Shown piece after piece: positions 17,494-26,288 of a DNA stretch of 64,000 nt. Position 1 is the stretch's first letter. Every line of letters starts with the position of its first letter. Origin of the DNA: Pseudidiomarina halophila (GTDB lineage: Bacteria > Pseudomonadota > Gammaproteobacteria > Enterobacterales > Alteromonadaceae); assembly GCF_003987215.1 (NCBI RefSeq), contig NZ_PIPW01000001.1, positions 434,001 through 498,000 on the forward strand, in the 5' to 3' direction. Under the pieces are notes generated by a model. It searched no databases and was not told where the DNA came from. It saw only the letters and a list, made by a program, of their open reading frames with translations. The position numbers were made by a program, and so were the translations under genes.

Positions 17494-19596
17494 CTAAATG
17501 CATATTCCCGGAGTAAATGAATCATCTATCTCAACGTCACGGATATCACTGCAAACGCCTTCTGCTGTATTACAGCCTCTTAATCGATAGTATGCATAAG
17601 TATTGTCGAACAAGAATGAACCTTTGTTGTAGCTATTAATAAGCTCGTATTTTTCGCCGTCATTACTGCCGTAAAAACGATATCGAATGTCTGCGAATCG
17701 ATCATTTAACAAATAGCCATCCATACGATAAGTGGTGCACATATTCTTATTAAACTCTTGCGCTTTAGACAAAAATGAGGAGTCTTCGCGACTTAAGTTG
17801 TTGGCCAGGTAATGTGACGCTTTCGGTTGAGTTAAAATTTCGCCTCCAAGCAAAATACGCATAGTGTTTTCAAAGTTAACCGCACCTGCGCCACAACCAA
17901 TAACCGCGCAAGATGTATCACCACCATTTGCACCTACTGTCAGATCCCTTGCACCTGATTTCATTATATTACGCACTTCTTCACCCGTTAGGGTTTTGTC
18001 GTAAAGTTTAATAAGACCCGCAAGACCCGCTACGATAGGACCTGAAAATGATGTACCACTTACTCCTGAATAATCAGTTTCAAGCGCTTCAAGTGTTTTA
18101 GTAGCAGTTGCAGCACGGACAGAAGAACCAAGCGCCATTAAATCAATACCAGTACCGTAGTTTGTAAAGTTTGTAGGATTACCCCATTCGGTTACTGCAC
18201 CCACACTTACAAAATAAGGACAACCAGCGACTGAACCATCTGACATATGATAACGACTGTTACCAGCAGAGACAATCAATACAACGCCACGATCAGAAGC
18301 CATTTTCGCAAATTCAGCCAATGCACCAGTAGAACCCGACTGATCAACAGAACAGTACCAACCTTCACTACCAAAAGACATATTAATAACATCGGCTGGA
18401 TATTGGGTTTTCGGTGTCAGTGTTTCATTAAAACCTGCACTATAAAATGCTGGCAACTCTAACTCACCAATAGACCAGTACATCGCCATAAGGTTAAAGC
18501 TTGAATAACCACCACAATCATCAACAGCAAGAGCAGAAACAAGGTTTACATTATCTTGTGGGATAATACCTGCGATACCAATGTTGTTATTTGAAGTCGC
18601 ACCGATAATTGATGCAGCATTCAAACCGTGTGATGATTTAATCGCTGTACCATCTGTTTCGTAACGAATCCAATCGTATTCAGCAGCCTGTTCAGCAGTT
18701 GGTTCATTTTGTAAGTAACCATAACCATTATTAGAACGGTTGCTGCATGATTCATAAATCGCATAATCTGGACGACTTGGATCTTGTGAACCATTTAACC
18801 AAATAACACCGTCATCACCTTCATCATAATCATAAGTGTACTTAATATCCATATACTCAGCGTATTGCACATCTTCATGCTCAATAAAACCTGAATCAAT
18901 TACATGAACATTTACTTTATCATTTGTGTTAAATACACCGTGGCGTGACATTAAATCAATTGCCGCTTCAATTGAAGCGGCACCATAATAACCTGATGAT
19001 TGCTTAGCAAAGTGGATTTGCTCTGGATAAACAGGATCGTTAAAGCTGCTTGGGTTTAATACAGACATACCACCCACATCACCTTCATCACCCTTTGATT
19101 GCAAAGTAATATACTGATCTTCTTCAACATAGTTAAAATAACCCGTGCTAAATAAATTGTCAGCGACTTTATTTAATGGAGCTCTATCTGTTGTAGCTAC
19201 CGTAATAATATGGATATCATTAAAAAAACTATGAAATTGTACTTCGTATCCGAATAGTCGTTTAATTTCACTTTTGAAAGACTGATCGGTTTTGAAGTCA
19301 TTGATATCGCGAGTATGAACTTGTCCTTTATATGAGAAACTAACTCCAGAACCGCTGTTTTTTCGTCGAAGCTCTTCATTATTAACAAGCGACATGGATA
19401 AATTTTCATCTTTAAAGGACACCATAAAACGATACAAAGTTTTGTTGCTATTTTCCGCGTAAAACTGGTTGTTGGTCGTTTCTTGTGCAAAGGATTCAAT
19501 ATACGATTGTGAGTTAGATTCTATCGCTAAAGCTGACGAAGACATAAGAAGTAACACAGCAGAATGAGTTAATAGCTTTGAAATAAGTGATTTCAT
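17494..19596 (-). CDS. Secreted subtilisin-like (S8) serine protease
   Basis: A protein of 700 residues. Signal peptide 1-24 (ends SSSALA), an inhibitor-like propeptide (about 50-165, with a FSxxY.. V.EDQ ending typical of I9 prodomains), then the S8 catalytic domain. Catalytic residues are in standard context: Asp234 (HVIDSGF), His323 (SHGLNAASIIGA), oxyanion Asn446 (SAGNS) and Ser516 (GVSGTSFSGP). The C-terminal 130 residues carry several cysteines and are not obviously a known domain. It would act outside the cell or in the periplasm. It lies 37 bp downstream of the modular lipoprotein gene, so the two are probably co-expressed. G+C is low compared with neighbouring core genes. Confidence 0.9.
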   Translation of the reverse strand: MKSLISKLLTHSAVLLLMSSSALAIESNSQSYIESFAQETTNNQFYAENSNKTLYRFMVSFKDENLSMSLVNNEELRRKNSGSGVSFSYKGQVHTRDINDFKTDQSFKSEIKRLFGYEVQFHSFFNDIHIITVATTDRAPLNKVADNLFSTGYFNYVEEDQYITLQSKGDEGDVGGMSVLNPSSFNDPVYPEQIHFAKQSSGYYGAASIEAAIDLMSRHGVFNTNDKVNVHVIDSGFIEHEDVQYAEYMDIKYTYDYDEGDDGVIWLNGSQDPSRPDYAIYESCSNRSNNGYGYLQNEPTAEQAAEYDWIRYETDGTAIKSSHGLNAASIIGATSNNNIGIAGIIPQDNVNLVSALAVDDCGGYSSFNLMAMYWSIGELELPAFYSAGFNETLTPKTQYPADVINMSFGSEGWYCSVDQSGSTGALAEFAKMASDRGVVLIVSAGNSRYHMSDGSVAGCPYFVSVGAVTEWGNPTNFTNYGTGIDLMALGSSVRAATATKTLEALETDYSGVSGTSFSGPIVAGLAGLIKLYDKTLTGEEVRNIMKSGARDLTVGANGGDTSCAVIGCGAGAVNFENTMRILLGGEILTQPKASHYLANNLSREDSSFLSKAQEFNKNMCTTYRMDGYLLNDRFADIRYRFYGSNDGEKYELINSYNKGSFLFDNTYAYYRLRGCNTAEGVCSDIRDVEIDDSFTPGICI

Positions 19597-19633
19597 GATT
19601 AATTCCCTAATCGGTATCTAAAAGTCTTCGTGA

Positions 19634-21706
19634 CTATCGAATAAGCTCAAAGAACAAGTCCTGGCTACTTGCATGAACACCAACAAGATAAGAATATGCG
19701 CCGTCAAACAGCCAGATGTCATTGGCGTAGCTGCCGTAATTGCTATTACCCACAAGCAAACTGTATGTTTCAGCCGAGGATACAGTATTAGGGTATATAC
19801 CACTGTATAGGTCAGCATTTAGCAAACCATAGTTTGTACCGTTTATACGGTTGTACTCTGTAACATAATCATTAATCATACGAACTTTATATTCAGCCGC
19901 ATTATTAACCGATTCTTTACGAGATTTACTATCAACATCAAACAATTTTACTGACATTTCGCCCTTATATTGAAGAATCATATCATTCCAAAAATCAATA
20001 TTTACAACAGAGGCAAAATTAAGACCGACACTGTAATCCACTGTATTTTCAGCATAAACCATGCGGTATAAACGACCCACCAGAGTAACCATAGTTTTAT
20101 TATACTGTTCAAGATTACGGGTGATCAGGTATGGTTCATTCATCTGCGCATAACCATTTGCTTCAAAGGTTTCCATCCAAAAGTTTAAAACCATATCAAG
20201 CTCTAATTCAGAAGCAGCCAATTTAATATACTCAACTAATAGATCTTCTGCCTCTTTACGGTTTTGAACAAAAGTTGAATATTCATTAACGCTTAGCAAA
20301 AATGGTGCATAAGAAACAGTAACACTATCATTTAAACGATTACCGCTTTCATCCAACAAGTAATACACAATACCCAGATAGAATGGAGAAATCCAATCCT
20401 GATTCGTGTCAATCAAACCTTCTGGATCACTTAATTTAAAAGTCAGTTCATTAGCATCATATGACCAAGTGAAGTCAATATCATTCGCTGAATCCCCAAA
20501 AGTCGGGCGGTATAACACATCAACAACCTCAATTTCACGATAATCTTGTGTAAACGCATAATCATCCAATGGTCGCAAATCAGCATAAGTGTATTCTTTA
20601 TCCAATTCTGCAATGTTAACTGTCGTAAATGGTTCAAGAACAGAACCCGACATTAGGTTTGAATAAGCAAAATAGACATCATAATATTTTGATTGCGAAT
20701 CACCATCTGCGTTGGTTACAGTAAATTCAAGCACAACATCACGATCATGAGTTAAATGATCGGTTAACACTGTTATTTCCTGCGCATAAGAATCATGCTT
20801 AACAACAGCTTCACCAACAAGCGTCTTGGGATCTTCATCAGTATTCTTATTAGTATCCAAATTGAATACTGTTACCACTACTGATTCAACATCACCAAAA
20901 TCTTGATTAATTTCATAAGAGAAATTAGCGGTAGCACCTATACTTGCCTGATAATGAGCTGTTACTTCTAATGATTCATTGCCACGAGGATTAAACGTTG
21001 CTGGTTGCTCGCCGTTGCAGTAACCGACCAAACAAAATGCCGTCACATAGGCACTGGTGTCGGAGGTAACATCAACGTTAACAGTAAAAGTCGTAGACAA
21101 ATCGACAGCATTGGTGACGGTTAGCGTCATGGTTTCAAACTGGCCGAGCACGGCGTTATCATTGACATCAAGTGTTATTCCGCTGGTCCCATCTAAGGTG
21201 TAGTCGAGACCTTCGGTTGTGGACGCTGTTACCTTAACCGTTTCGTCAGAGTTATTGGCGGCAATACTCCAGGCTAGCGAGGTTGAACCCTGCAGAGGGA
21301 GGCTGATGTTAATTTCACCACCACTGACGTCTTGTTCGTTATAAGTTATTGAGGGTGTCCGCGGGATTTCGTCGAAGCTTGCAGTGATGGTGCAGTTAGC
21401 AGTCACTGCATTAGTGGTAAAAACGTTAGCATCCAGAGCGCCGCCACAAGAACTGGTTACTTCGCCTATTTCGAAATGCTCTTCCTGAGTAAGGGTGACC
21501 GAGGCTTTTTCGTTTTCCTTAACTTTCTGGCTGGTTGGGCTGACGCTGCCGCCTGAACCATCAACGCTCGCTGATACCTCGTAAAAAGTCGTAGTGGCAC
21601 CACCACCACCACCACCACCGCCGCTTGGAGACGAATCACCGCCACCGCCACAAGCTGATAATAGGAAAAGCGTCGAAAAAACAATGAGGGGACGTAGTGC
21701 TGTCAT
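19634..21706 (-). CDS. Modular surface lipoprotein with an InlB-like repeat
   Basis: A protein of 690 residues. Lipoprotein signal with lipobox LLSAC (Cys19), then a Gly/Ser linker with eight consecutive Gly. Residues of about 40-115 form an InlB B-repeat-like module (SASVDGSGGSVSP, a Cys pair, TANCTITASF), found in bacterial adhesins. Next is an immunoglobulin-like stretch to about residue 215. From about residue 235 to the end the sequence is Asp/Asn/Tyr rich, with no domain I recognise. A surface-exposed adhesin, protease substrate or inhibitor would fit its place immediately upstream of the subtilase gene; this is inference. Base composition changes sharply inside the gene near 21,000 (see findings). 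Confidence 0.75.
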   Translation of the reverse strand: MTALRPLIVFSTLFLLSACGGGGDSSPSGGGGGGGGATTTFYEVSASVDGSGGSVSPTSQKVKENEKASVTLTQEEHFEIGEVTSSCGGALDANVFTTNAVTANCTITASFDEIPRTPSITYNEQDVSGGEINISLPLQGSTSLAWSIAANNSDETVKVTASTTEGLDYTLDGTSGITLDVNDNAVLGQFETMTLTVTNAVDLSTTFTVNVDVTSDTSAYVTAFCLVGYCNGEQPATFNPRGNESLEVTAHYQASIGATANFSYEINQDFGDVESVVVTVFNLDTNKNTDEDPKTLVGEAVVKHDSYAQEITVLTDHLTHDRDVVLEFTVTNADGDSQSKYYDVYFAYSNLMSGSVLEPFTTVNIAELDKEYTYADLRPLDDYAFTQDYREIEVVDVLYRPTFGDSANDIDFTWSYDANELTFKLSDPEGLIDTNQDWISPFYLGIVYYLLDESGNRLNDSVTVSYAPFLLSVNEYSTFVQNRKEAEDLLVEYIKLAASELELDMVLNFWMETFEANGYAQMNEPYLITRNLEQYNKTMVTLVGRLYRMVYAENTVDYSVGLNFASVVNIDFWNDMILQYKGEMSVKLFDVDSKSRKESVNNAAEYKVRMINDYVTEYNRINGTNYGLLNADLYSGIYPNTVSSAETYSLLVGNSNYGSYANDIWLFDGAYSYLVGVHASSQDLFFELIR
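21598..21618 (-). repeat. Trinucleotide microsatellite in the lipoprotein gene
   Basis: Seven tandem CAC units on the plus strand (GTG/GGT on the coding strand) encode most of the polyglycine linker after the lipobox. Changes in copy number would stay in frame and alter linker length. Confidence 0.85.
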
Positions 21707-21918
21707 ATGTAGGTAAACTCCATTTATAAGTAATCCCTAACTATTTGTTACATAGCAATACAGTAATGTCAAAAAATAATCAACATGAATTCATCAAGTC
21801 AGTGTGCTTAGCGTTCAGGAGGATTCCGATTTCGTGTTGTTGCTTGCAGCAAGATACCCTAAGCTTTCTAAGTAATACTCAGAGCTAGATTTGATTGAGC
21901 ACTAGGCAAGGAACAATT

Positions 21919-22356
21919 ATGGACAACTTCATGCAAGCCGCCATTGAAGAGGCGAAAAAAGGACTGGAAGAGGGCGGTGTACCCATCGGCTCCGTCATTG
22001 TGTATCACGGTAAGATTATTGGTCGTGGGCACAATCGTCGTGTGCAAAGCGGCAGTCCTATTTTGCATGGCGAAATGGACGCTTTTGCTGACGCCGGTCG
22101 GCAGCCAGCATCGGTCTACAAAGAGTGCGTCATTTACACGACGTTATCACCCTGCTGTATGTGCTCAGGGGCAATCGAGCTGTACGGCATTCCTCATGTT
22201 GTTGTCGGAGAGAACCAGACCTTCATGGGCGCCGAGGACCGCCTGCGTAAAGCTGGCGTGAAAGTCGAGGTGTTGCAGGATCCGACCTGTATTGAGCTGA
22301 TGACAACGTTCATCGCCGACAAGCCCGAGCTCTGGTTTGAAGATATTGGTGAATAG
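21919..22356 (+). CDS. Nucleoside/cytosine deaminase, yeast FCY1-like
   Basis: 145 residues. Zinc-site signatures of the cytidine deaminase superfamily are intact: HGEMDA (His ligand and catalytic Glu) and SPCCMCSG (two Cys ligands). The rest matches the fungal-type cytosine deaminase more than tRNA adenosine deaminase TadA: EGGVPIGSVIV, RGHNRR, GSPILHGE, YGIPHVVVGEN and a C-terminal ELWFEDIGE, whose Asp and Trp/Phe close over cytosine in the yeast enzyme. The likely reaction is cytosine to uracil plus ammonia (pyrimidine salvage), cytoplasmic. ATG at 21919 is chosen because AAGGA lies 8 bases upstream; an earlier in-frame ATG is at 21895. Confidence 0.85.
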   Translation: MDNFMQAAIEEAKKGLEEGGVPIGSVIVYHGKIIGRGHNRRVQSGSPILHGEMDAFADAGRQPASVYKECVIYTTLSPCCMCSGAIELYGIPHVVVGENQTFMGAEDRLRKAGVKVEVLQDPTCIELMTTFIADKPELWFEDIGE

Positions 22357-22424
22357 TGTTGAATCCAGCAAACTATTCTCAGTGATCGAACGTATTAAAT
22401 CCAAACTCTAAAGGGGACACCATA

Positions 22425-22601
22425 ATGTTTGGATTATTTAAGTCGAACCCGACTAAAAAGATGCGTAAACAGCTGGAGCAGCTCCAGCTAAAAGCTGTGG
22501 AAATGCAGCGCAATGGCGATATCCGCGGCAGTTTAGGGATCAGCCAGGAAGCCGACGAGCTTTGGAAGAAGATCCAGGCGATGGAAGTAGAACAAAAGTA
22601 A
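22425..22601 (+). CDS. DUF6435 family small protein
   Basis: 58 residues: MFGLFKSNPTKKMRKQLEQL, then a helical, highly charged region containing AVEMQRNGDIRGSLGISQEA and LWKKIQAM. The N-terminal FxxFKSxPxKK and the central QRNGDIR pattern recall the DUF6435 family of short gammaproteobacterial proteins. AGGGGA lies 7-12 bases before the ATG. Too short for most ORF cut-offs. Function unknown; probably two helices forming a hairpin or dimer. Confidence 0.75.
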   Translation: MFGLFKSNPTKKMRKQLEQLQLKAVEMQRNGDIRGSLGISQEADELWKKIQAMEVEQK

Positions 22602-22616
22602 ACGCAAGGCGCGGGT

Positions 22617-23231
22617 TTACCGCGCCGGTTTAACCCAGCGCGAAAACACGAACAGTAGCAAGGCAAAAATTGCGCCTAAGGTGTCGGCGAGCATGTCTTT
22701 CTGGGCATCCCAGACGTCGCCTTGTGAACCGAGGAACTCGATGCCGGCGTCGCCGCCTTCGATGACGGCGAACTGCCATTCAATGATTTCGTATGCAGCA
22801 GCCACGGACATAATGAAAAACAAGCCGAAGAACATCGCGGTAACGGGACGGGCCCATTGCTTGCGAAGCAATAACTCGGCGGCAGGGTAGGCGTAAAAGC
22901 CGACACTGAAGTGTGACATGCGATCGTAGTGATTGCGTTCGAAACCGAAGAAGTCGCTGAACCAGTCAAAGGGCACGTTGGCAAAGGTGTAGTGTGCGCC
23001 TATGGTATGCAGGATCAGGAGCACGCTCATTAAAACGTAGCTGGTGTTGCTGAAGCGAAACTTTGGATAGGTCACCACCAAACCAAGGAAAATGGCGATG
23101 ATAGGCACCATCTCCGCCCACCACACGGTCATGTCGGCAGGATTTATGTAAGACCACACCATGGTGGCAATAATAACAACAGCAAGAAAATGTGGAATTC
23201 GATACTGCCAACCATTGCCTGAAGTGGTCAT
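22617..23231 (-). CDS. yjdF: DUF2238 (YjdF-like) membrane protein
   Basis: 204 residues with about six membrane helices. The central motif FGFERNHYDRMSHFSVGFYAYP and the later AAAYEIIEWQFAV and SQGDVWDAQKDMLADTLGA are the conserved polar clusters of the DUF2238 family (E. coli YjdF). The charged residues within membrane helices suggest a metal- or ligand-binding site. Function unknown. It starts 4 bp after the stop of rnt on the same strand, so the two are likely in one transcript. Confidence 0.88.
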   Translation of the reverse strand: MTTSGNGWQYRIPHFLAVVIIATMVWSYINPADMTVWWAEMVPIIAIFLGLVVTYPKFRFSNTSYVLMSVLLILHTIGAHYTFANVPFDWFSDFFGFERNHYDRMSHFSVGFYAYPAAELLLRKQWARPVTAMFFGLFFIMSVAAAYEIIEWQFAVIEGGDAGIEFLGSQGDVWDAQKDMLADTLGAIFALLLFVFSRWVKPAR

Positions 23232-23235
23232 GAGA

Positions 23236-23883
23236 TTAATCCTTCTCGGTGTGTCCCGCTAAGGGCCAGCCGCCAAGGTTTTTGTAGCGGTTGACCATCC
23301 AACAAAAGAGTTCTGCGGTGCGTTCGGTGTCGTACAAGGCCGAGTGCGCCTGTTTACTGTCAAAAGCGATACCGGCGGCCTGACAGGCTTTAATCAATAC
23401 CGTCTGACCTAAGGTAAGCGCTGCCAGTGCAGCGGTATCGAAGGTGACAAACGGGTGGAACGGATTACGTTTCAGGTTGCTACGCTCGGCGGCAGCCATC
23501 ATGAAACCCAGATCAAAGGTCGCGTTATGTCCGACCAGCACTGAGCGCTGACAACCTGCGTCTTTCTGCGCTTTGCGGATCGGCTTGAACATTTCTTTGA
23601 GCGCTTCATCTTCAGGTACCGCGCCACGCAATGGCGAATGCGGATCAATGCCATTAAAATCTATTGCTGCCTGCTCAATGTTGGCGCCCTCGAAAGGACT
23701 CACGTGGTAATGAATGCGCTCAGCGGGATGCAGCCAGCCTTGCTCATCAAATTCGAGGGTAACCGCAGCGATTTCCAGCAGCGCATCGGTCGTGGCGTTA
23801 AAACCTGCGGTTTCAACGTCGATGACCACCGGCAGATAGCCGCGGAAGCGTTGTTTCATTAAGCTCGGCTCGGCGTCGCTCAT
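23236..23883 (-). CDS. rnt: Ribonuclease T
   Basis: 215 residues, the usual length. DEDD-family 3'-5' exonuclease that trims tRNA CCA ends and other stable RNA 3' ends as a homodimer. Motifs: Exo [11 protein letters not shown] (Asp and Glu), Exo [13 protein letters not shown] (Asp), Exo III with [14 protein letters not shown] (His and Asp, the DEDDh type). N-terminal RFRGYLPVV is typical of RNase T. Its ATG overlaps the gloA stop by 4 bp, so translation is coupled; gloA-rnt adjacency is common in gammaproteobacteria. Confidence 0.96.
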   Translation of the reverse strand: MSDAEPSLMKQRFRGYLPVVIDVETAGFNATTDALLEIAAVTLEFDEQGWLHPAERIHYHVSPFEGANIEQAAIDFNGIDPHSPLRGAVPEDEALKEMFKPIRKAQKDAGCQRSVLVGHNATFDLGFMMAAAERSNLKRNPFHPFVTFDTAALAALTLGQTVLIKACQAAGIAFDSKQAHSALYDTERTAELFCWMVNRYKNLGGWPLAGHTEKD

Positions 23884-24278
23884 AAGTCGTCGCTTTCTTT
23901 ACGTTCAATCAGTTCAATAGCATAACCATCAGGATCACGAACAAAGGCAATCACGGTTTTACCGCCTTTAACGGGACCAGGTTTACGGTAAACATCAGCA
24001 CCTTTGGCTTCTAAATCTTCACATAAACCATAGATATCTTCGACGCCAATGGCGATATGGCCATAACCGTCACCCAGGTCGTATTCGCTCTTGTCCCAAT
24101 TGTACGTCAGCTCAAGCACTGTATGGTCTTTTTCATCGCCGTAACCAACGAAGGCGAGGGTGTAGGTGTACTCTTCATTATCCGTCTGGCGTAGTAGTTT
24201 CATGCCCATCAGTTCAGTGTAGAACTTGATAGAGCGGTCCAGATCGCCGACACGCAACATGGTGTGTAGCATTCGCAT
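23880..24278 (-). CDS. gloA: Lactoylglutathione lyase (glyoxalase I)
   Basis: 132 residues. Converts the hemithioacetal of methylglyoxal and glutathione to S-lactoylglutathione. Metal ligands of the Ni-type enzyme are in place: His5 (RMLHTMLRV), a Glu in TVLELTYNW, His in YGHIAIGV and Glu in [14 protein letters not shown] lies about 8 bases upstream. It precedes rnt (4-bp overlap) and follows nth. Confidence 0.96.
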   Translation of the reverse strand: MRMLHTMLRVGDLDRSIKFYTELMGMKLLRQTDNEEYTYTLAFVGYGDEKDHTVLELTYNWDKSEYDLGDGYGHIAIGVEDIYGLCEDLEAKGADVYRKPGPVKGGKTVIAFVRDPDGYAIELIERKESDDL

Positions 24279-24315
24279 AGCGTACTCCTTACTTGTCTGA
24301 ATTCAGCGGTCGAAA

Positions 24316-24954
24316 TCAATCGTCCGAGGTTTTGTCTTTATACTCGCATAAATCTTCGATAATGCAGCTGCCGCAACGGGGTTTACGTGCGATGCAGGTG
24401 TAGCGACCGTGCAGGATAAACCAATGGTGCGCATCCACTTTAAACTCGCTCGGTATCACTTTCTCTAGTTTGTCTTCAACGGCACGAACCGTTTTACCAG
24501 GCGCAAACTTCGTGCGGTTCGAAACCCGAAAAATGTGGGTATCCACGGCAATGGTTGGCCAGCCGAAGGCAGTATTGAGAACCACGTTGGCGGTCTTGCG
24601 GCCCACTCCCGGAAGCGCTTCTAATGCGGCACGGTCTTCGGGTACTTCGCCGTCGTGTTTGTCGACCAGAATTTTTGCGGTTTTAATTACGTTTTCAGCT
24701 TTGGCGTTAAATAAACCGATGGTTTTAATGTAATCCTTGACGCCATCGACGCCAAGTTCGAGCATTTGCTCTGGTGTGTTGGCGACCGGGAAGAGTTTGC
24801 GGGTAGCTTTGTTCACGCCGACATCGGTGGCCTGCGCCGAAAGCATCACCGCAATCAGCAACTCGAAACTTGAGTCAAACTCAAGTTCCGTGGTGGGGTT
24901 GGGATTATTCTCCCGCAGGCGCGTTAATATCTCGATACGTTTTTGTTTGTTCAT
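24316..24954 (-). CDS. nth: Endonuclease III
   Basis: 212 residues, same as E. coli Nth. DNA glycosylase/AP lyase that removes oxidised pyrimidines. Helix-hairpin-helix LPGVGRKTANVVL with the catalytic Lys, catalytic Asp in VDTHIFRVSNR, and the C-terminal 4Fe-4S loop with Cys spacing C-x6-C-x2-C-x5-C (CIARKPRCGSCIIEDLC). It is the last gene of the classic rsx-nth operon, 15 bp after rsxE. Confidence 0.97.
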   Translation of the reverse strand: MNKQKRIEILTRLRENNPNPTTELEFDSSFELLIAVMLSAQATDVGVNKATRKLFPVANTPEQMLELGVDGVKDYIKTIGLFNAKAENVIKTAKILVDKHDGEVPEDRAALEALPGVGRKTANVVLNTAFGWPTIAVDTHIFRVSNRTKFAPGKTVRAVEDKLEKVIPSEFKVDAHHWFILHGRYTCIARKPRCGSCIIEDLCEYKDKTSDD

Positions 24955-24969
24955 GATTCCGGTAAATTG

Positions 24970-25656
24970 TTATTGCGCTGTGACGCGAACACGGGTGACT
25001 TCTTTCGCCGGCTTGGTGGCACGCTGCTCACGGTAATGATCAATCAGATTCTTAATCGCAATGATAAAGCCCATGGCAATAAATGCACCAGGCGGTAATA
25101 TCGCCAGTAACAGTGGGTAATCCACTGCAAACAGCTCAATTCTTAATGCTGCGGCCCAGTCGCCGAGCAGCAGTTCAGCACCATCGAACAGGGTGCCGTT
25201 GCCGATGACTTCACGAATGCCGCCTAACACGATAAGCACTAAGGTAAAGCCAAGCCCCATCATTAAACCGTCAAACGCCGAGCGCCGCCACGGATTCTTT
25301 GAGGCGAAAGCTTCGGCCCGACCTATGATGGCACAGTTGGTGACAATCAGTGGAATAAAAATCCCCAACGACTGATATAAGCCATACACGTAGGCATTCA
25401 TCAGTAACTGAATCATAGTCACAAAGGTGGCAATGACCATCACAAACACCGGAATTCGAATTTCTTTCGGAACCCAGTTGCGGACCAGCGAAACGGTAAT
25501 ATTCGAACCTACCAGCACCAGCAAGGTGGCCAGCCCCAGCCCCAGAGCATTGGTGACCGTGGCGGTCACTGCTAATAATGGGCACAGGCCAAGCAGTTGT
25601 ACTAAGGCCGGATTGTTTTCCCAGAGTCCTTGCCAGGTAATACTCTTGTAGCTCAT
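24970..25656 (-). CDS. rsxE: Rsx/Rnf electron transport complex subunit E
   Basis: 228 residues with six membrane helices. RsxE pairs with RsxA in the membrane core of the Rnf-type complex, which moves electrons between NADH and ferredoxin or, in enterobacteria, keeps SoxR reduced. The conserved [18 protein letters not shown] and [20 protein letters not shown] motifs, each with the Cys that holds the intramembrane 2Fe-2S cluster shared with RsxA, are present. Start at the ATG overlapping the rsxG stop by 4 bp. Confidence 0.96.
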   Translation of the reverse strand: MSYKSITWQGLWENNPALVQLLGLCPLLAVTATVTNALGLGLATLLVLVGSNITVSLVRNWVPKEIRIPVFVMVIATFVTMIQLLMNAYVYGLYQSLGIFIPLIVTNCAIIGRAEAFASKNPWRRSAFDGLMMGLGFTLVLIVLGGIREVIGNGTLFDGAELLLGDWAAALRIELFAVDYPLLLAILPPGAFIAMGFIIAIKNLIDHYREQRATKPAKEVTRVRVTAQ

Positions 25657-26288
25657 GACGATTGACCTCCGCAGGCGGTGGTTTGTTGCAGCCACTGGTC
25701 TTTATTGCGTTTAAATTTGGAGACGGTGCGCGCGACCGCTTGCACGACTGCGCGTGGGGTAATAGTAGCACCGGTAAATTGATCGAAGACGCCACCGTCG
25801 CGTTGCACGGCCCAGCGCTGATCATCAGGTCCGGTCACGGTCATGCCGTTGAAGCTGGTGATCCAGTCGCTTTTGCGGCGCTCGATTTTATCGCCCAGTC
25901 CCGGCGTTTCCTGATGCTTGAGGGTACGCACCCCGGCAACGGTATTGTCCCAGTTAATGGCGACCAGCAAGCGAATACCACCGGAATAGCCATTGGGCGC
26001 GACCACTTCGAAAGCGGCGGCGGTGGGTTCGCCGTTTTGGGTTGCCAGATACATAGGCGTCGGCGATGCAGCCAGGGCGGGATCGTCAATTAACCGGCAA
26101 CTCGCATAAAGGTCGTTGTCGTGCGCTTGCGGTGGGATCAATTGATTCAGCACCTGCAGCAGTTCACGCTGTTGTTCACGGGCGATGGGCTCGGCGGTCA
26201 GCCGCGCAGTCAGCATCACCAACAGGGTAGCGACCACGGCAAAAGCCGCGAGGATGAGTCCGTTACGTTGCATACTGCGGGCGATCAT
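25653..26288 (-). CDS. rsxG: Rsx/Rnf electron transport complex subunit G
   Basis: 211 residues with one N-terminal membrane anchor (about 9-30) and a periplasmic FMN-binding domain. The covalent FMN site is the (S/T)GAT motif; here [11 protein letters not shown], with Thr175 as the attachment residue. The [11 protein letters not shown] motif is also typical. Overlaps rsxD and rsxE by 4 bp each. Confidence 0.96.
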   Translation of the reverse strand: MIARSMQRNGLILAAFAVVATLLVMLTARLTAEPIAREQQRELLQVLNQLIPPQAHDNDLYASCRLIDDPALAASPTPMYLATQNGEPTAAAFEVVAPNGYSGGIRLLVAINWDNTVAGVRTLKHQETPGLGDKIERRKSDWITSFNGMTVTGPDDQRWAVQRDGGVFDQFTGATITPRAVVQAVARTVSKFKRNKDQWLQQTTACGGQSS

